Translations under genes and position numbers: made by a program
Assembly: GCA_022824365.1 (NCBI GenBank)
Contig: JAJEAA010000034.1
Span: forward strand, 1-64,000
Reading direction: 5' to 3'
DNA: 64,000 bases
Origin: Anaerolineae bacterium
GTDB lineage: Bacteria; Chloroflexota; Anaerolineae; Aggregatilineales; Phototrophicaceae
Part shown: positions 9,297 through 18,365 of the stretch, one piece after another
How positions within the stretch are numbered: the first letter of the stretch is position 1
Layout: the number at the start of each line of letters is the position of its first letter
The notes under the pieces: generated by a model
Told to the model about the DNA's origin: nothing
Database searches by the model: none
Seen by the model: only the letters and a program-made list of their open reading frames with translations

Positions 9297-10529
9297 ATGT
9301 CGACGATAGCGCTGTTGCGGGACAAGCGGATCATACTGGGCGTCTGCGGGAGCATCGCCGCCTACAAAGCGGCCGATCTCGCCAGCAAATTGACGCAGGC
9401 GGGCGCGTCGGTGGATGTCGTTATGACCAAGGCCGCGCAGCGCTTCGTCAGCCCGCTGACCTTTCAGGCGCTGACCGGTCGGCCCGTCTACACCGATATG
9501 TGGCGCGCCGATTTCAGCGGCGGCTTGCCAAGTCATATCACGCACGTCGGCTTGGCGGAAGAAGCCGACCTGATGATGGCGGCGCCGGCGACGGCGAATA
9601 CGATGGCTAAGCTGGCCGGCGGGCTGGCGGACGATTTGCTCACGCTGACGGCGCTGGCGATTGCTTGTCCGCTGATGATTGCGCCGGCGATGGATGCTGG
9701 CATGTACCATCACCCGGCGGTACAAGCCAACCTCGAGGTCTTGTCTCGCCGCGGCGCGCATGTGATTGAGCCGGAGAGCGGACGCTTCGCCAGTGGCTTG
9801 GTCGGCGCCGGGCGCTTGCCGGAAACATCCGACCTGATCGGGCATATCCGGCGCGTATTGGGCTTGAATGGCGAGCTGGCGGGCCATAAGCTGGTCGTCA
9901 CGGCCGGCGGCACGCGCGAGGCTCTTGATCCGGTGCGCTTCATCACGAACCGCTCGACCGGCAAGCAAGGTTACGCCATCGCGCAAGCGGCGCTGGATGC
10001 CGGCGCTGAGGTTGTGCTGATCTCGACGACTACGCATTTGCCGCTGCCCGTGGGCGTCAGGCAAGTGACGGTCGGCTCGGCCGAGTCGATGAAAGACGCG
10101 GTGCTGAACCATGTGGCTGACTCTTCCGCCTTGATCATGGCGGCGGCAGTGGCTGATTATACGCCGCGGACAGTCTCTGAGCAGAAAATCAAAAAGTCGG
10201 ATGAAAGCTTGACCCTGGCTCTGACGCGGACGTCGGACATCCTGATGGCGGTGAAAGCGCAGCGCGCCCGAACCGGCTATCCGATGATTGTGGTCGGCTT
10301 CGCGGCGGAGAGTGAGAATCTGGTCGAGAATGCCAGCGGCAAGCTACAGAGCAAGGGGCTTGATCTGCTGGTTGCGAACGACATCACGGCGGCAGACGCC
10401 GGCTTCGCGGTCGATACCAATCGCGTGGTCGTGCTGGATATGGATGGCGGCTTGCACTCAGTCGAGCGGACGAGCAAAGACAATATCGGCGCCTATATCA
10501 TCGAGCGTGTCGGCGGCTTGCTGGAGTGA
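9297..10529 (+). CDS. coaBC: Bifunctional phosphopantothenoylcysteine decarboxylase / phosphopantothenate-cysteine ligase
   Basis: This catalyses two steps of coenzyme A synthesis: ligation of cysteine to 4'-phosphopantothenate (CoaB) and decarboxylation (CoaC). The start at 9297 has an AAGGA site; the frame open from 9231 is not used. CoaC occupies residues 1-180: flavin-site GSIAAYKA, catalytic His in HITHVGLA, the PAMDAGMYHHP loop, and the lid ASGLVGAGRLPE, which has Ser where E. coli has Cys. CoaB occupies about 185-400 with VTAGGTREALDPVRFITNRS, AAAVADY and the KKSDESLTL motif. The VOC gene follows after 28 bases. Confidence 0.95.
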   Translation: MSTIALLRDKRIILGVCGSIAAYKAADLASKLTQAGASVDVVMTKAAQRFVSPLTFQALTGRPVYTDMWRADFSGGLPSHITHVGLAEEADLMMAAPATANTMAKLAGGLADDLLTLTALAIACPLMIAPAMDAGMYHHPAVQANLEVLSRRGAHVIEPESGRFASGLVGAGRLPETSDLIGHIRRVLGLNGELAGHKLVVTAGGTREALDPVRFITNRSTGKQGYAIAQAALDAGAEVVLISTTTHLPLPVGVRQVTVGSAESMKDAVLNHVADSSALIMAAAVADYTPRTVSEQKIKKSDESLTLALTRTSDILMAVKAQRARTGYPMIVVGFAAESENLVENASGKLQSKGLDLLVANDITAADAGFAVDTNRVVVLDMDGGLHSVERTSKDNIGAYIIERVGGLLE

Positions 10530-10557
10530 ACTGATGTCTCAAAACGGGAGGGACCCC

Positions 10558-11019
10558 ATGGCTACGCTGAGACCGATTCTGGCTGTGCCCGATGTCGATG
10601 CGGCGGCGGCATTCTATTGTGAGAAGCTGGGATTCGACTTGCAGTTTGTGCTGCAAGACAAGAACGACGCCACCTTCTTCGCGAGCGTCGGCTTTCATGA
10701 TTGCAGCATCTTGCTCAGCCGGCAGGCGCCGCGGGAAGTACCGGCGTCATTGCGCCGACAAATTCGCGCGGATATGACCATTATCATCACGTTGCCCGCT
10801 GACAGCGATATTGATGCCTTCTACGCTGAGTTGGCGGTGAAAGGGGTGAACATAACCGAGGCGCTAGCGGACAAGTTTTGGGGCAATCGTGAATTTTCGA
10901 TACAAGATCCAAATGGATATTGTATCGCCTTCGCCCTGTCGAATCGCGATGTCAGCCTCGAAGAAGCGAAAGATATCTCGGCGCAGCTTGACCTCGGAGC
11001 TTCTGGCGACCACGATTGA
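10558..11019 (+). CDS. VOC (glyoxalase/bleomycin-resistance) family protein
   Basis: A 153-residue single-domain vicinal oxygen chelate protein: LAVPDVDAAAAFYCEKLGF opens the first beta-alpha-beta unit and DPNGYCIAFA closes the second. This fold hosts metal-dependent lyases, dioxygenases and drug-sequestering proteins; the function here cannot be assigned. The ATG at 10558 follows a strong GGGAGG site, so the upstream in-frame ATG at 10534 is less likely. It probably shares the coaBC transcript. Confidence 0.8.
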   Translation: MATLRPILAVPDVDAAAAFYCEKLGFDLQFVLQDKNDATFFASVGFHDCSILLSRQAPREVPASLRRQIRADMTIIITLPADSDIDAFYAELAVKGVNITEALADKFWGNREFSIQDPNGYCIAFALSNRDVSLEEAKDISAQLDLGASGDHD

Positions 11020-11039
11020 GTTTGCCCGGCGCCGCGCGA

Positions 11040-12650
11040 CTAGGGGTCGTAAGTGGTTTCGGGATTGCGATGCTGAACGACCGCTTCGATTGTCAGTGCT
11101 TGCGTCGCCCCGGATACAGCCGTTAATATCGCCGACTTTAGCACCGAGGCGACATCGTAAACGCGGCTCTGCGCCAGCGGCATCACCCTGCCACAGCGGG
11201 CGTCAAAGGCGAGCTTGCCCGGCTCGCGTTCGAGTTCCGCCAGAATCTGTCCGCCTTCCAAGCCAGCGTTGGCGGCAATCACGCGCGTCGGCTGCGAAAG
11301 CGCGTCACGTAAGATCTGGTCGGCAGCGCGCGCGACCAACTCGTCCCGGTCCACCGGCGGGAGATGCTCGCGACAGCGCATAAGGGCGATGCCAGCGCCC
11401 GGCACGACGCCCGCCCCGATAGCAGCCCGCAGGGTCGCGGCGGCGCGTTTCGTCCCTTCGCGAAGGTACTCGATTTCACTTTCACTCGCGCCTCCGGTGT
11501 AGAGGGTCGCCGAGCCGCCCATCAATTTGCCCAGTCGCTTCAGGGCGCGCTGCCTGCTGGCTAGATCGGGCGCGCTTTCATATTGACTTTGCAGGCGTCG
11601 CGTATGGTCCCGCCAAACGCGAGGATCCCCGCCGCCGGAGCTGAAGCCGAAGAGCCCTTTGCTCGCCCAGGCTTGACGCGCTTTGCCCAGGTCACTGAGG
11701 CGCAGGCCCCCCAGCGTTTGGCCCGCCGCGCTGATGATCGGCGTTCCGCCAGTCATGATCGCGATGTCTTCGAGCGCCTCGCGCCGGTCATCGGGCACGG
11801 AGAAAGGCGCGCGCACTGGAATGACGCCGAATTTGCCCGGGTTACGATTGGCGAGCAGGAAAGTCTTGACCTCGTCGGAGAACTCATCCGCGATCAACAG
11901 CAAGCCGCGGCGACCGCTTTTCATCGCCGCCATGACCAGCGGCAGAACTTGCTTCGGTTCCTCGAGCTTGAGATCGCTGATGAGCACCGCCGCCTCTGCG
12001 ATGACCAGACGACCGTATTCTTCGCCTTCGAGCATGCCGCGCGTCTCAATGCCTCGCTCCCAATACGAGCCGTCGACATATTCCCAAGCGATATCGCGTC
12101 CGTAAGCCTTGCGCAGGTCCAACTGACCCCATTCGCCCAGGGTCTCGAAAGCTTCGCCCAGCGCCGCCGCCAATGCCGGCTCATTACAGATTGACGCGGC
12201 GACCGCGCTTAATTGTTCGGCGCCACTCACCGGCTCCGACATCTCATCCAGCGCCGCGGCGATAATCCGCGCCGAGGCTTGCAGCCGTCCGCGCAATTGC
12301 ATGGCGTCGCCGCCGGCCGCGATAAAACGCCGTCCGCCCTCGTAAATCGCTCCGAAGAGGACGGCAGCCGTCGCCGTGCCATCGCCGACTTCTTCCTGCA
12401 CTTGCCAAAGCGTATGGCGCAGGATCATCGCGCCGACATCAGCCAGGCGGTCAGGCAGTTCGAAGATGCGCCGGGCGATAGCAGCGCCATTATCGAGCAG
12501 TTCCGGCGGCTTGCGCTCCATGACGTTGCTGACGGCGATGTTGCGCGGCAGCGGACCGAGGGTCGGTTTTACCGCCTCGGCGATGGTAGTGATGCCGACT
12601 TGCAGTTTGGGCTGAACATCGGGTTCGAGGATGAGGGCGGGTTGAGGCAC
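11040..12650 (-). CDS. Divergent GroEL-like (HSP60) chaperonin
   Basis: The protein has 536 residues, GroEL length. Group I landmarks are present but altered: VKPTLGPLPRNIAV (residues 27-40), the ATPase segment VGDGTATAAVL (88-98, with the catalytic Asp), EDIAIMTGGTPI in the apical domain, GGASESEIEYLREGTKRA and GAGVVPGAGIALMR in the second equatorial part, and a final KSAILTAVSGATQALTIEAVV. The GGM-rich tail is absent. No groES lies next to it. It looks like a second, diverged chaperonin paralogue rather than the main GroEL. It may have specialised clients. The stop codon is 20 bases from the convergent VOC gene. Confidence 0.8.
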   Translation of the reverse strand: MPQPALILEPDVQPKLQVGITTIAEAVKPTLGPLPRNIAVSNVMERKPPELLDNGAAIARRIFELPDRLADVGAMILRHTLWQVQEEVGDGTATAAVLFGAIYEGGRRFIAAGGDAMQLRGRLQASARIIAAALDEMSEPVSGAEQLSAVAASICNEPALAAALGEAFETLGEWGQLDLRKAYGRDIAWEYVDGSYWERGIETRGMLEGEEYGRLVIAEAAVLISDLKLEEPKQVLPLVMAAMKSGRRGLLLIADEFSDEVKTFLLANRNPGKFGVIPVRAPFSVPDDRREALEDIAIMTGGTPIISAAGQTLGGLRLSDLGKARQAWASKGLFGFSSGGGDPRVWRDHTRRLQSQYESAPDLASRQRALKRLGKLMGGSATLYTGGASESEIEYLREGTKRAAATLRAAIGAGVVPGAGIALMRCREHLPPVDRDELVARAADQILRDALSQPTRVIAANAGLEGGQILAELEREPGKLAFDARCGRVMPLAQSRVYDVASVLKSAILTAVSGATQALTIEAVVQHRNPETTYDP

Positions 12651-12695
12651 GGTCGGGCGCCTTCCTGTTGCGCTAGGTTTATACAGTGCGCGGGC

Positions 12696-13523
12696 TTACT
12701 CGCGCACGGCGCCCGCGGTGAGACCAGCGATAATCTGGCTCTGCATCGAGAGGAATACGATGACGATAGGCACGGTACTGAGCAGGGAGCCGGCCATGAT
12801 CGCGCCATACTCGACCTCGTAAGGACCGTCCATTGTGGCGATCCCGATAGTGAGCAGGTATCGCTCTTTTTGGCTGAGCACGATCAGGGGCCATAGGTAG
12901 TCGTTCCAAGTGGCGGCGAATGCCAATATGCCCACGACCGCCATGCCCGGGCGGACCAGCGGCACAATGATCCGCCAGAAGATGCCCATCTCGGATGAGC
13001 CATCGACGCGGGCCGCGTCAATCAGATCGTCCGGCACCGACAGGATATATTGCCGCATCAGAAAGATAGAAAAACCGGAGACGGCCGAGGGCAAGATAAT
13101 CGCCCAATATGAGTTCAGCCATTGAAAAACGACCATCAGCTTGAACAGCGAGATCACCAGAACATGAAAGGGCAAGGTTAAAGTGATCAATACCAACATA
13201 AAGAAGAAGCGCTTGAAGCGGAAATTGAATTTGGCGAAAGCGTAACCTGCCATCGCCGACAGGAATACTGCCAGCAGGGTGCGGACGGTGGCGGTGATGA
13301 AGGTGTTGACGTACCAGGTGGCGTAGTGCGTGCGCTCGAATAGCGAACTGTAATTGTCGCCAGTTGTCACTTTGGGATACAGCGTCACCGGGAAGGAGAA
13401 TAGTTCGGATTCGGGGCGGATAGAGGCGCTGATCATGAAGACCAGCGGCGCGATCGTCAGGACGAGACCGACTAGAATGAATCCGTTGAGGGCGGCTGTT
13501 CCCAGGTGGCGTCGAAGCAACAT
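12696..13523 (-). CDS. Carbohydrate ABC transporter permease (MalG family)
   Basis: A 275-residue inner-membrane permease with six TM helices. The EAA loop is DLIDAARVDGSSEMGIFWRIIVPLVRPG, the family mark, and the C terminus follows the MalG pattern (TAGAVRE). Its ATG directly follows the stop of the MalF-type partner at 13524, so the two are translationally coupled. It forms the sugar channel with that partner and the binding protein at 14565. No MsmX-type ATPase gene is in the window. Confidence 0.9.
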   Translation of the reverse strand: MLLRRHLGTAALNGFILVGLVLTIAPLVFMISASIRPESELFSFPVTLYPKVTTGDNYSSLFERTHYATWYVNTFITATVRTLLAVFLSAMAGYAFAKFNFRFKRFFFMLVLITLTLPFHVLVISLFKLMVVFQWLNSYWAIILPSAVSGFSIFLMRQYILSVPDDLIDAARVDGSSEMGIFWRIIVPLVRPGMAVVGILAFAATWNDYLWPLIVLSQKERYLLTIGIATMDGPYEVEYGAIMAGSLLSTVPIVIVFLSMQSQIIAGLTAGAVRE

Positions 13524-14459
13524 CTAGCTGCCCCATTTCCGCATCAAGGCGAGTTGAATGCCGGTGACCATGATGATGATGACCGTCAGCAGATAGCCGA
13601 TGGCGGCGCCGTAGCCAAGCTTGAAACTCTCGAAGCCGCGCTGATATAGATAGACCAGGGGCATCAGCACGGAATCGCGGGGCCCGCTGCCATCAAAGAG
13701 CAGGAAGGGCTGCGCGAACAAGCTGTACGAGCCGATGATGCCCAGCGTGACGACGAAAGTGGTCACCGGGCGCAGCAGTGGGAAGGTCACATGCCAGAAG
13801 ACCTTGAATTCGGTAGCGCCGTCAATGCGCGCCGCTTCCTTGAGTTCTTCCGGTATTGACTGCAAACCGGCCAGGAAGAAGAGCGAATTGCTGCCGACCC
13901 AAGTCCACAAACCGACGATGATCAGCGTCGGCATGGCGACTTCGGCCGACCGCAGCCAGGGCACCGGCTCGTAACCCAGCGCGTTCAGCAAACCGTTTAT
14001 CATGCCATAGCGCTCTTCGAAGACGAACTGAAAGATCATCGAGGCGACGACAGCCGAGGTGATATACGGGATGAAAAAGCCCATGCGCGCGATGGCGCGA
14101 TATTTGATGCGGCGGGAATCCAGCGCCAGCGCCAAACCCAGGGACAGAGGCAACTGCAAGAAGACCGTGCCCAGCGCGAAGACCGAGGCGTTGATGAGCG
14201 ACTTGTGAAAACGCGAATCGCGCGTGACCAAGCGGACGTAATTGTCGAGCCCCACGTAGCGACTCGGGTCCAGCGAATCCATCTTGTGCAAGCTGATGAA
14301 GAATGAATCAATAACGGGGTAGACCGTGAAGACGGCAAAGATGATCAGGAAAGGCGCCAGGAAGATATACGGGATGATCCTGCGCTCGAAGTTGTCCCAG
14401 CGCCACTGACGGAAGGGTCCTTCCCGAATCATTTTGCTTTGTGCGCCGGCGCTTGCCAC
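13524..14459 (-). CDS. Carbohydrate ABC transporter permease (MalF/UgpA family)
   Basis: A 311-residue permease: an N-terminal helix (IIPYIFLAPFLIIFAVFTVYP), the external FISLHKMDSLDPSRYVGLDNY region, five more helices and the EAA loop EELKEAARIDGATEFKVFWHV. It is the second gene of the operon binding protein - MalF - MalG. A strong hairpin with a T-rich tail (14507-14544) lies between the binding protein gene and this one, which would lower permease expression relative to the binding protein. Confidence 0.9.
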   Translation of the reverse strand: MASAGAQSKMIREGPFRQWRWDNFERRIIPYIFLAPFLIIFAVFTVYPVIDSFFISLHKMDSLDPSRYVGLDNYVRLVTRDSRFHKSLINASVFALGTVFLQLPLSLGLALALDSRRIKYRAIARMGFFIPYITSAVVASMIFQFVFEERYGMINGLLNALGYEPVPWLRSAEVAMPTLIIVGLWTWVGSNSLFFLAGLQSIPEELKEAARIDGATEFKVFWHVTFPLLRPVTTFVVTLGIIGSYSLFAQPFLLFDGSGPRDSVLMPLVYLYQRGFESFKLGYGAAIGYLLTVIIIMVTGIQLALMRKWGS

Positions 14460-14506
14460 TGCTAACCACCCTCCGCTAGCCTCATGTGAATCATACTACA
14501 CGGACT

Positions 14507-14544
14507 GCAACACAAAACAGGGGAACGTGCGACACGCTCCCCTG
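14507..14544 (-). terminator. Attenuating terminator between binding-protein and permease genes
   Basis: CAGGGGA and TCCCCTG (14518-14524 and 14538-14544) pair perfectly over 7 bp. CGTG/CACG inside extends the stem. On the minus strand the hairpin is followed by TTTTGTGTT, as in a rho-independent terminator. Read-through would feed the permease genes. Confidence 0.7.
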
Positions 14545-14564
14545 AAGCACTGCTATGCGTTGGT

Positions 14565-15887
14565 TTAGCGCTCGAATTCGAATTCTTCGACCGCGGCGTC
14601 CAAGGACGCGCGTGGGTCCGCGCCTTCGACCATGACGGGCCCGATCGCGTTGCGGCTGAGCGAATCCACCATGATCTGCCAATCGGCGTTGCTGTTGGCG
14701 ACGACCATATCTTCAGCCGCGGCGAAGGTGAACTCCGCCGGCGATTGGTTGCCGAAGAAGGGATCGCGGTGTTGCAAGAAGCGATCATCTTGCCAGGCTG
14801 GCGTGTAAGTCGGCACAAGATTCTGCAGCTCGAAGCCCAGCAGCGCGCCATCGTTGGTCAGATTACAGGCTTGGATGAAATCCCAGAGGGGCTCGACTGT
14901 CTCTTCCCGCGCCTGCTTGGTGATAGACATTCCCGTGCCGCCGTGCTGTACGCTCAAGTGACCCTCGGGGAATTGCGGCAGCAGGCGAATCCGCCACATG
15001 CCTTCCATTTCCGGATTGTTGTTCTTCATGAAACCCTGATACCAGGGCGCGCCAATCTGGAAGAGGAATGCGCCGTCTTTCATGGCGGCATAGTAGACTT
15101 CCGCATAGGGACCGCCCCCGGGCGAAAGGATCGCGCGGCCGCTCTGAACCATGTCTTGCATGAATCCGAGCGTATCGACAGCGAGATCGCTGTTGGCGAT
15201 GGGGTTGTGCTCCTCGTCAAAGAAGTTGCCGCCGCGCTGCACCAGGAATTGCTCCAGGTAGTCAACGCTGCCATCCGGCATCGCCATGAAGGCGGCATCG
15301 CTGTTGCCGATGACCTCGTCCGCCACCGCCTGCATGTCCTCCCAGGTCGTGCCGGCCGCGCCATCAATGCCCATCTCGCTGAGCGCATCTTCGCGGTAGT
15401 ACATCAGCACGGTGTTGACCTCGTTGCCCAAGCCATAAACTTGACCTTCGTGACGCCAAGGACCCATCGCCGAACCATCGACCAGGTCGCCCATTTGGTC
15501 GCCGATGCGATCGTCAAGCGCGTAGAAGGGGACCTCGCCACGGGTGAAGCGACGCCAGACGTGGATGGCGATATCCGCCATATCGGGACCGCCCGAGCCG
15601 GCCACGAAGACAGTCTGCAGCTTGTCCCACATATCGCCGTAAGGGATCGTCTCGACCGTCAGAGTCACATTGGGGTGCGTCTCGCTGAAGATCTGCTCGA
15701 GCACAGCTTCCTGCCAAATGATGCGGTTCTGGGCGAATGCCCACTCCAAAATGTTGACTTCCTCTTCTTGCGCTAACGCCGTGGCCGCGCCCAACAAATT
15801 GCCCGCCGAGCCAGCTAGCGCGGCGCCCGCGCCGGCATTAGCAGCCAGTTTGAGGAAATCCCGACGACTCAATGACTTTTCAGACAT
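14565..15887 (-). CDS. Sugar ABC transporter substrate-binding protein with Tat-type signal
   Basis: A 440-residue family-1 solute-binding protein. The N terminus has the Tat motif SRRDFLKLAANAGAG near residues 7-20, so the protein is probably exported folded. Family features follow: EEVNILEWAF after the signal, SETHPNVTLTVETIPYGDMWDKL, GGPDMADIAIHVWRR and, near the end, PVMVEGADPRASLDAAV. It would capture a sugar or glycoside for the permeases at 12696-14459. The PhyH gene at 16008 and the AraC regulator at 16874 next door suggest one inducible catabolic locus. Confidence 0.9.
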   Translation of the reverse strand: MSEKSLSRRDFLKLAANAGAGAALAGSAGNLLGAATALAQEEEVNILEWAFAQNRIIWQEAVLEQIFSETHPNVTLTVETIPYGDMWDKLQTVFVAGSGGPDMADIAIHVWRRFTRGEVPFYALDDRIGDQMGDLVDGSAMGPWRHEGQVYGLGNEVNTVLMYYREDALSEMGIDGAAGTTWEDMQAVADEVIGNSDAAFMAMPDGSVDYLEQFLVQRGGNFFDEEHNPIANSDLAVDTLGFMQDMVQSGRAILSPGGGPYAEVYYAAMKDGAFLFQIGAPWYQGFMKNNNPEMEGMWRIRLLPQFPEGHLSVQHGGTGMSITKQAREETVEPLWDFIQACNLTNDGALLGFELQNLVPTYTPAWQDDRFLQHRDPFFGNQSPAEFTFAAAEDMVVANSNADWQIMVDSLSRNAIGPVMVEGADPRASLDAAVEEFEFER

Positions 15888-16007
15888 GTGATCCTCCTAG
15901 TTCTGCAAGATTCCGAATAACGTGCCGCAACATACGAAAACTGACCGGACACGAATCATAGGAGTGTCCAGCCAGGCCTTACCAGAGATATTTCCGGCGA
16001 ATAATTC

Positions 16008-16745
16008 TCAGATGCGCGCGCCCTCCTTCAAGAATGGAATCGCCAGCCCAAAGTTCTCATCGCTATCCTCTTTCTTCACCGGCGCGGCTGAATACTGCGC
16101 CAGGTAGACGCGGCGCATATACGGCGTCGTATTCGTGCCGCTGCGATGAAATACCGTGCTGGAAAAACAGGCCATGCTGCCGGCCGGCACGATCACGGGG
16201 ATACCCGGATCATCCCCGCTATAACCGATCTTGTCGTTGGTGCCGGCTTCCTGCACATGCTCGACGTATCCGCGCGTGCCAGCGCGGCTGTAGGGCAAGA
16301 TATACACAGTGCCGTTTTCTTCGGTGACGTCATCGAGCGTGATCCAGCATGTCAGGTAAGGTTTGTGGCCGTCGCCGACGTAACCGGAGTCTTGATGCCA
16401 GCCGAAATGCAAGCCTTTTTCCGCCGCCTTGATGACGTATTGCTCATAAAAAAGATAGACCGTGTCGCCGAGCACGGCCCGCGTGATCTCTTCCATCAGC
16501 GGGCTGAACAAGAATTCCGAGATTATCGCGCTTTCCTGGTGCCGCAGGCTAATAAAATAGCGCTTGTCGCGGTGGCTAATGCCCAGGGTATCCGTGCTTT
16601 GCGCGTCCATCTCTTCGTGCATCATGTCAATGTAACGCTGCGCCTCGGAGCGCAAGCCTTCGAGTTGCTCGTCGGACAGCGCCTTTTCCAGGATGAAATA
16701 ACCTTCTTCGTGAAATTGTTGCGCTTGTTCGGGACTTACAATCAT
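16008..16745 (-). CDS. Phytanoyl-CoA dioxygenase (PhyH) family protein
   Basis: A 245-residue Fe(II)/2-oxoglutarate-dependent oxygenase. The iron ligands are visible as H117 and D119 (FGWHQDSGY) and H200 (VFHRSGTN); R211 (MRRVYL) would bind 2-oxoglutarate. The N-terminal FHEEGYFILEKAL is typical of the family. The substrate is unknown; members hydroxylate acyl-CoAs, amino acids or small natural products. It lies upstream of the sugar-binding protein on the same strand and is divergent from an AraC-type regulator, which probably controls it. Confidence 0.88.
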   Translation of the reverse strand: MIVSPEQAQQFHEEGYFILEKALSDEQLEGLRSEAQRYIDMMHEEMDAQSTDTLGISHRDKRYFISLRHQESAIISEFLFSPLMEEITRAVLGDTVYLFYEQYVIKAAEKGLHFGWHQDSGYVGDGHKPYLTCWITLDDVTEENGTVYILPYSRAGTRGYVEHVQEAGTNDKIGYSGDDPGIPVIVPAGSMACFSSTVFHRSGTNTTPYMRRVYLAQYSAAPVKKEDSDENFGLAIPFLKEGARI

Positions 16746-16838
16746 TTTCGCGCTCCATCGCTTCGCCTGACGAGATACAGGCTGGCGTATACGATCGCTA
16801 TACTACTGTAATTATGCCGGAAGAGGCGGGGACATTCC

Positions 16839-16872
16839 TTGACAATATTTGCATGATTTAGCACAATATAAT
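16839..16872 (+). promoter_or_regulatory. Promoter elements abutting the AraC-family gene start
   Basis: TTGACA lies at 16839-16844 and a perfect TATAAT at 16867-16872, but the spacing is 22 bases, longer than usual. TATAAT ends one base before the ATG at 16874, so transcription would begin near the second ATG (16880), implying a leaderless mRNA starting MRFYSQDFF. Alternatively an activator bends an overlong spacer. Confidence 0.45.
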
Positions 16873-16873
16873 C

Positions 16874-17791
16874 ATGGTTATGCGCTTCTACTCTCAGGAC
16901 TTCTTCCACAGCGACAGCCTTCCCTTCGATATTCATTCCGTTCAGTTTGACGAACCGGACTTTGAGTTCCACCGCCACACCTTCTCAGAGATGGTAGTCG
17001 TGCTGCGCGGCTTCGGCACGCAGATCACCGATTTCGGCGAGGAACCTTTGTACACCGGCGATGTTTACGTCTTTAATGGCGAGATGGGGCACGGTTTCAA
17101 AGGGGCGGAAGGTTTGCTGATGTGCAATGTGATCTATGACCCGACCGCCATGCTGCAGCCAATCAGCGCCGATATCTTTAACGGATCCGGCTTTCCGGCG
17201 CTCTTCAAGGCGGATCCCGATGTGATGCTGGGCCAGACTTTTCCCTCGCGCTTGCAGTTATCCGCCGACAAGCTGATTCAGTTGGAGGAGATGCTGACGA
17301 CGATACAGTTGGAATACGCCGCCCAATCTCCTGGCTACGAAATGATGGTGCGGGCGAATTTTTTGCGCATGGTGGTTTTTCTGTCGCGGAACTACCAGAG
17401 CCAGCCCGGTCGCCGCGGCAGCCATGAACTGGCGGCGGTGATGCAGCATATCAATCGATGCTATCTCGATCCGCTGCGGCTGGACGATCTGGCTGCGATC
17501 GCGAGCATGTCCGTCAGCCATTTTACGCGGGTCTTCAAGCAGTGCTTTGCGACATCGCCGATGGATTATGTCATTCGCTTGCGGATGCTGCGGGCTTGTG
17601 AGTTGCTGCGGGAGACATCGTCTTCGATTGGCTTGGTCGCCGCTGCCGTTGGTTTCAAAGACAGCAATTATTTCGCGCGCCAATTCAAACAGGTCATCGG
17701 CGCGACGCCGACTCAATACCGCCGCAGTATGCAATTCGCCGATCCCTTGCAGATCAGCGAATTCAAACGCAATTATCCCGAAAGCGCCTAG
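16874..17791 (+). CDS. AraC family transcriptional regulator
   Basis: A 305-residue regulator with an N-terminal cupin sensor (FHRHTFSEMVVVLRGFGTQ, residues about 30-110) and a C-terminal pair of HTH motifs: LDDLAAIASMSVSHFTRVFKQ and IGLVAAAVGFKDSNYFARQFKQVIGATPTQYRRS. The cupin binds a small effector, often a sugar or uronate. It is divergent from the PhyH-sugar ABC genes across 128 bases, the usual place for its operator. The first in-frame ATG is 16874 and the second, 16880, may be the true start. Confidence 0.92.
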   Translation: MVMRFYSQDFFHSDSLPFDIHSVQFDEPDFEFHRHTFSEMVVVLRGFGTQITDFGEEPLYTGDVYVFNGEMGHGFKGAEGLLMCNVIYDPTAMLQPISADIFNGSGFPALFKADPDVMLGQTFPSRLQLSADKLIQLEEMLTTIQLEYAAQSPGYEMMVRANFLRMVVFLSRNYQSQPGRRGSHELAAVMQHINRCYLDPLRLDDLAAIASMSVSHFTRVFKQCFATSPMDYVIRLRMLRACELLRETSSSIGLVAAAVGFKDSNYFARQFKQVIGATPTQYRRSMQFADPLQISEFKRNYPESA

Positions 17792-17818
17792 CGTCGCGCC
17801 CTGTCGGATCCTCGGCTG

Positions 17819-18298
17819 TTAGGCCAGCCCGCTCGTCAAAGCCTGCAACTTGTAGATCGCGCGGCAATGCGCAATATAAGCCGCCAGCGTCTGTTCGCAG
17901 CCAATCTGATAATAGGCCGCCAGGTCCGGCACGCCAGCAGCGGCGAATCCTGACTGCCTGTATTCGACGACTGTGCCTTCCTCGCGCGCGGAAAAGCGCA
18001 ATTCTATCGTCGTTTCGCCGGGCCAGACGGGGTCGCGCCAGGTGTAAGCGAGGCGGGTAGGCGGCTCCCAAGCGGTGATGCGACCGATGACGTATTCGCT
18101 CCCATCGGCGAAGGTCTCATAGTAACGACCGCCCAGGCTCGCTTCGAAGCGAATATGCAGAGGCTGTGTGGACTCCGGCGCGAAGCTGTACGGGAAGACG
18201 CCCCGCCGCGGCCACCAGGTATCCATCTGCTCGCTGAAGACAGCAAAGGCTTGCTGTGGCGGGAGGGGGACGTTCAACTGGATTTCTACATCACTCAT
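17819..18298 (-). CDS. SRPBCC (AHSA1-like) domain protein
   Basis: A 159-residue protein beginning MSDVEIQLNVPLPPQQAFAVFS, the standard first strand and helix of the START/Bet v 1-like fold. GGRYYETFADGSEYVIGRITAWEPPTRLAYTWR is the AHSA1 core and YYQIGCEQTLAAYI the closing helix. The frame is open to 18466, but that would overlap the next gene, and homology starts at 18298. The family binds hydrophobic ligands or acts as a co-chaperone; the role here is unknown. Confidence 0.85.
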   Translation of the reverse strand: MSDVEIQLNVPLPPQQAFAVFSEQMDTWWPRRGVFPYSFAPESTQPLHIRFEASLGGRYYETFADGSEYVIGRITAWEPPTRLAYTWRDPVWPGETTIELRFSAREEGTVVEYRQSGFAAAGVPDLAAYYQIGCEQTLAAYIAHCRAIYKLQALTSGLA

Positions 18299-18365
18299 TG
18301 CAACGGACGCCTTTGCGCTATGGTAGCCAGATGCAGCAGCCTTGGATTGGGCGCGAGCTAGCGTA

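Noticed and set aside
10288..11019. One long gene from 10288
   Set aside because: Residues before 10534 overlap coaBC in another frame. The VOC domain and a strong ribosome site begin at 10558.
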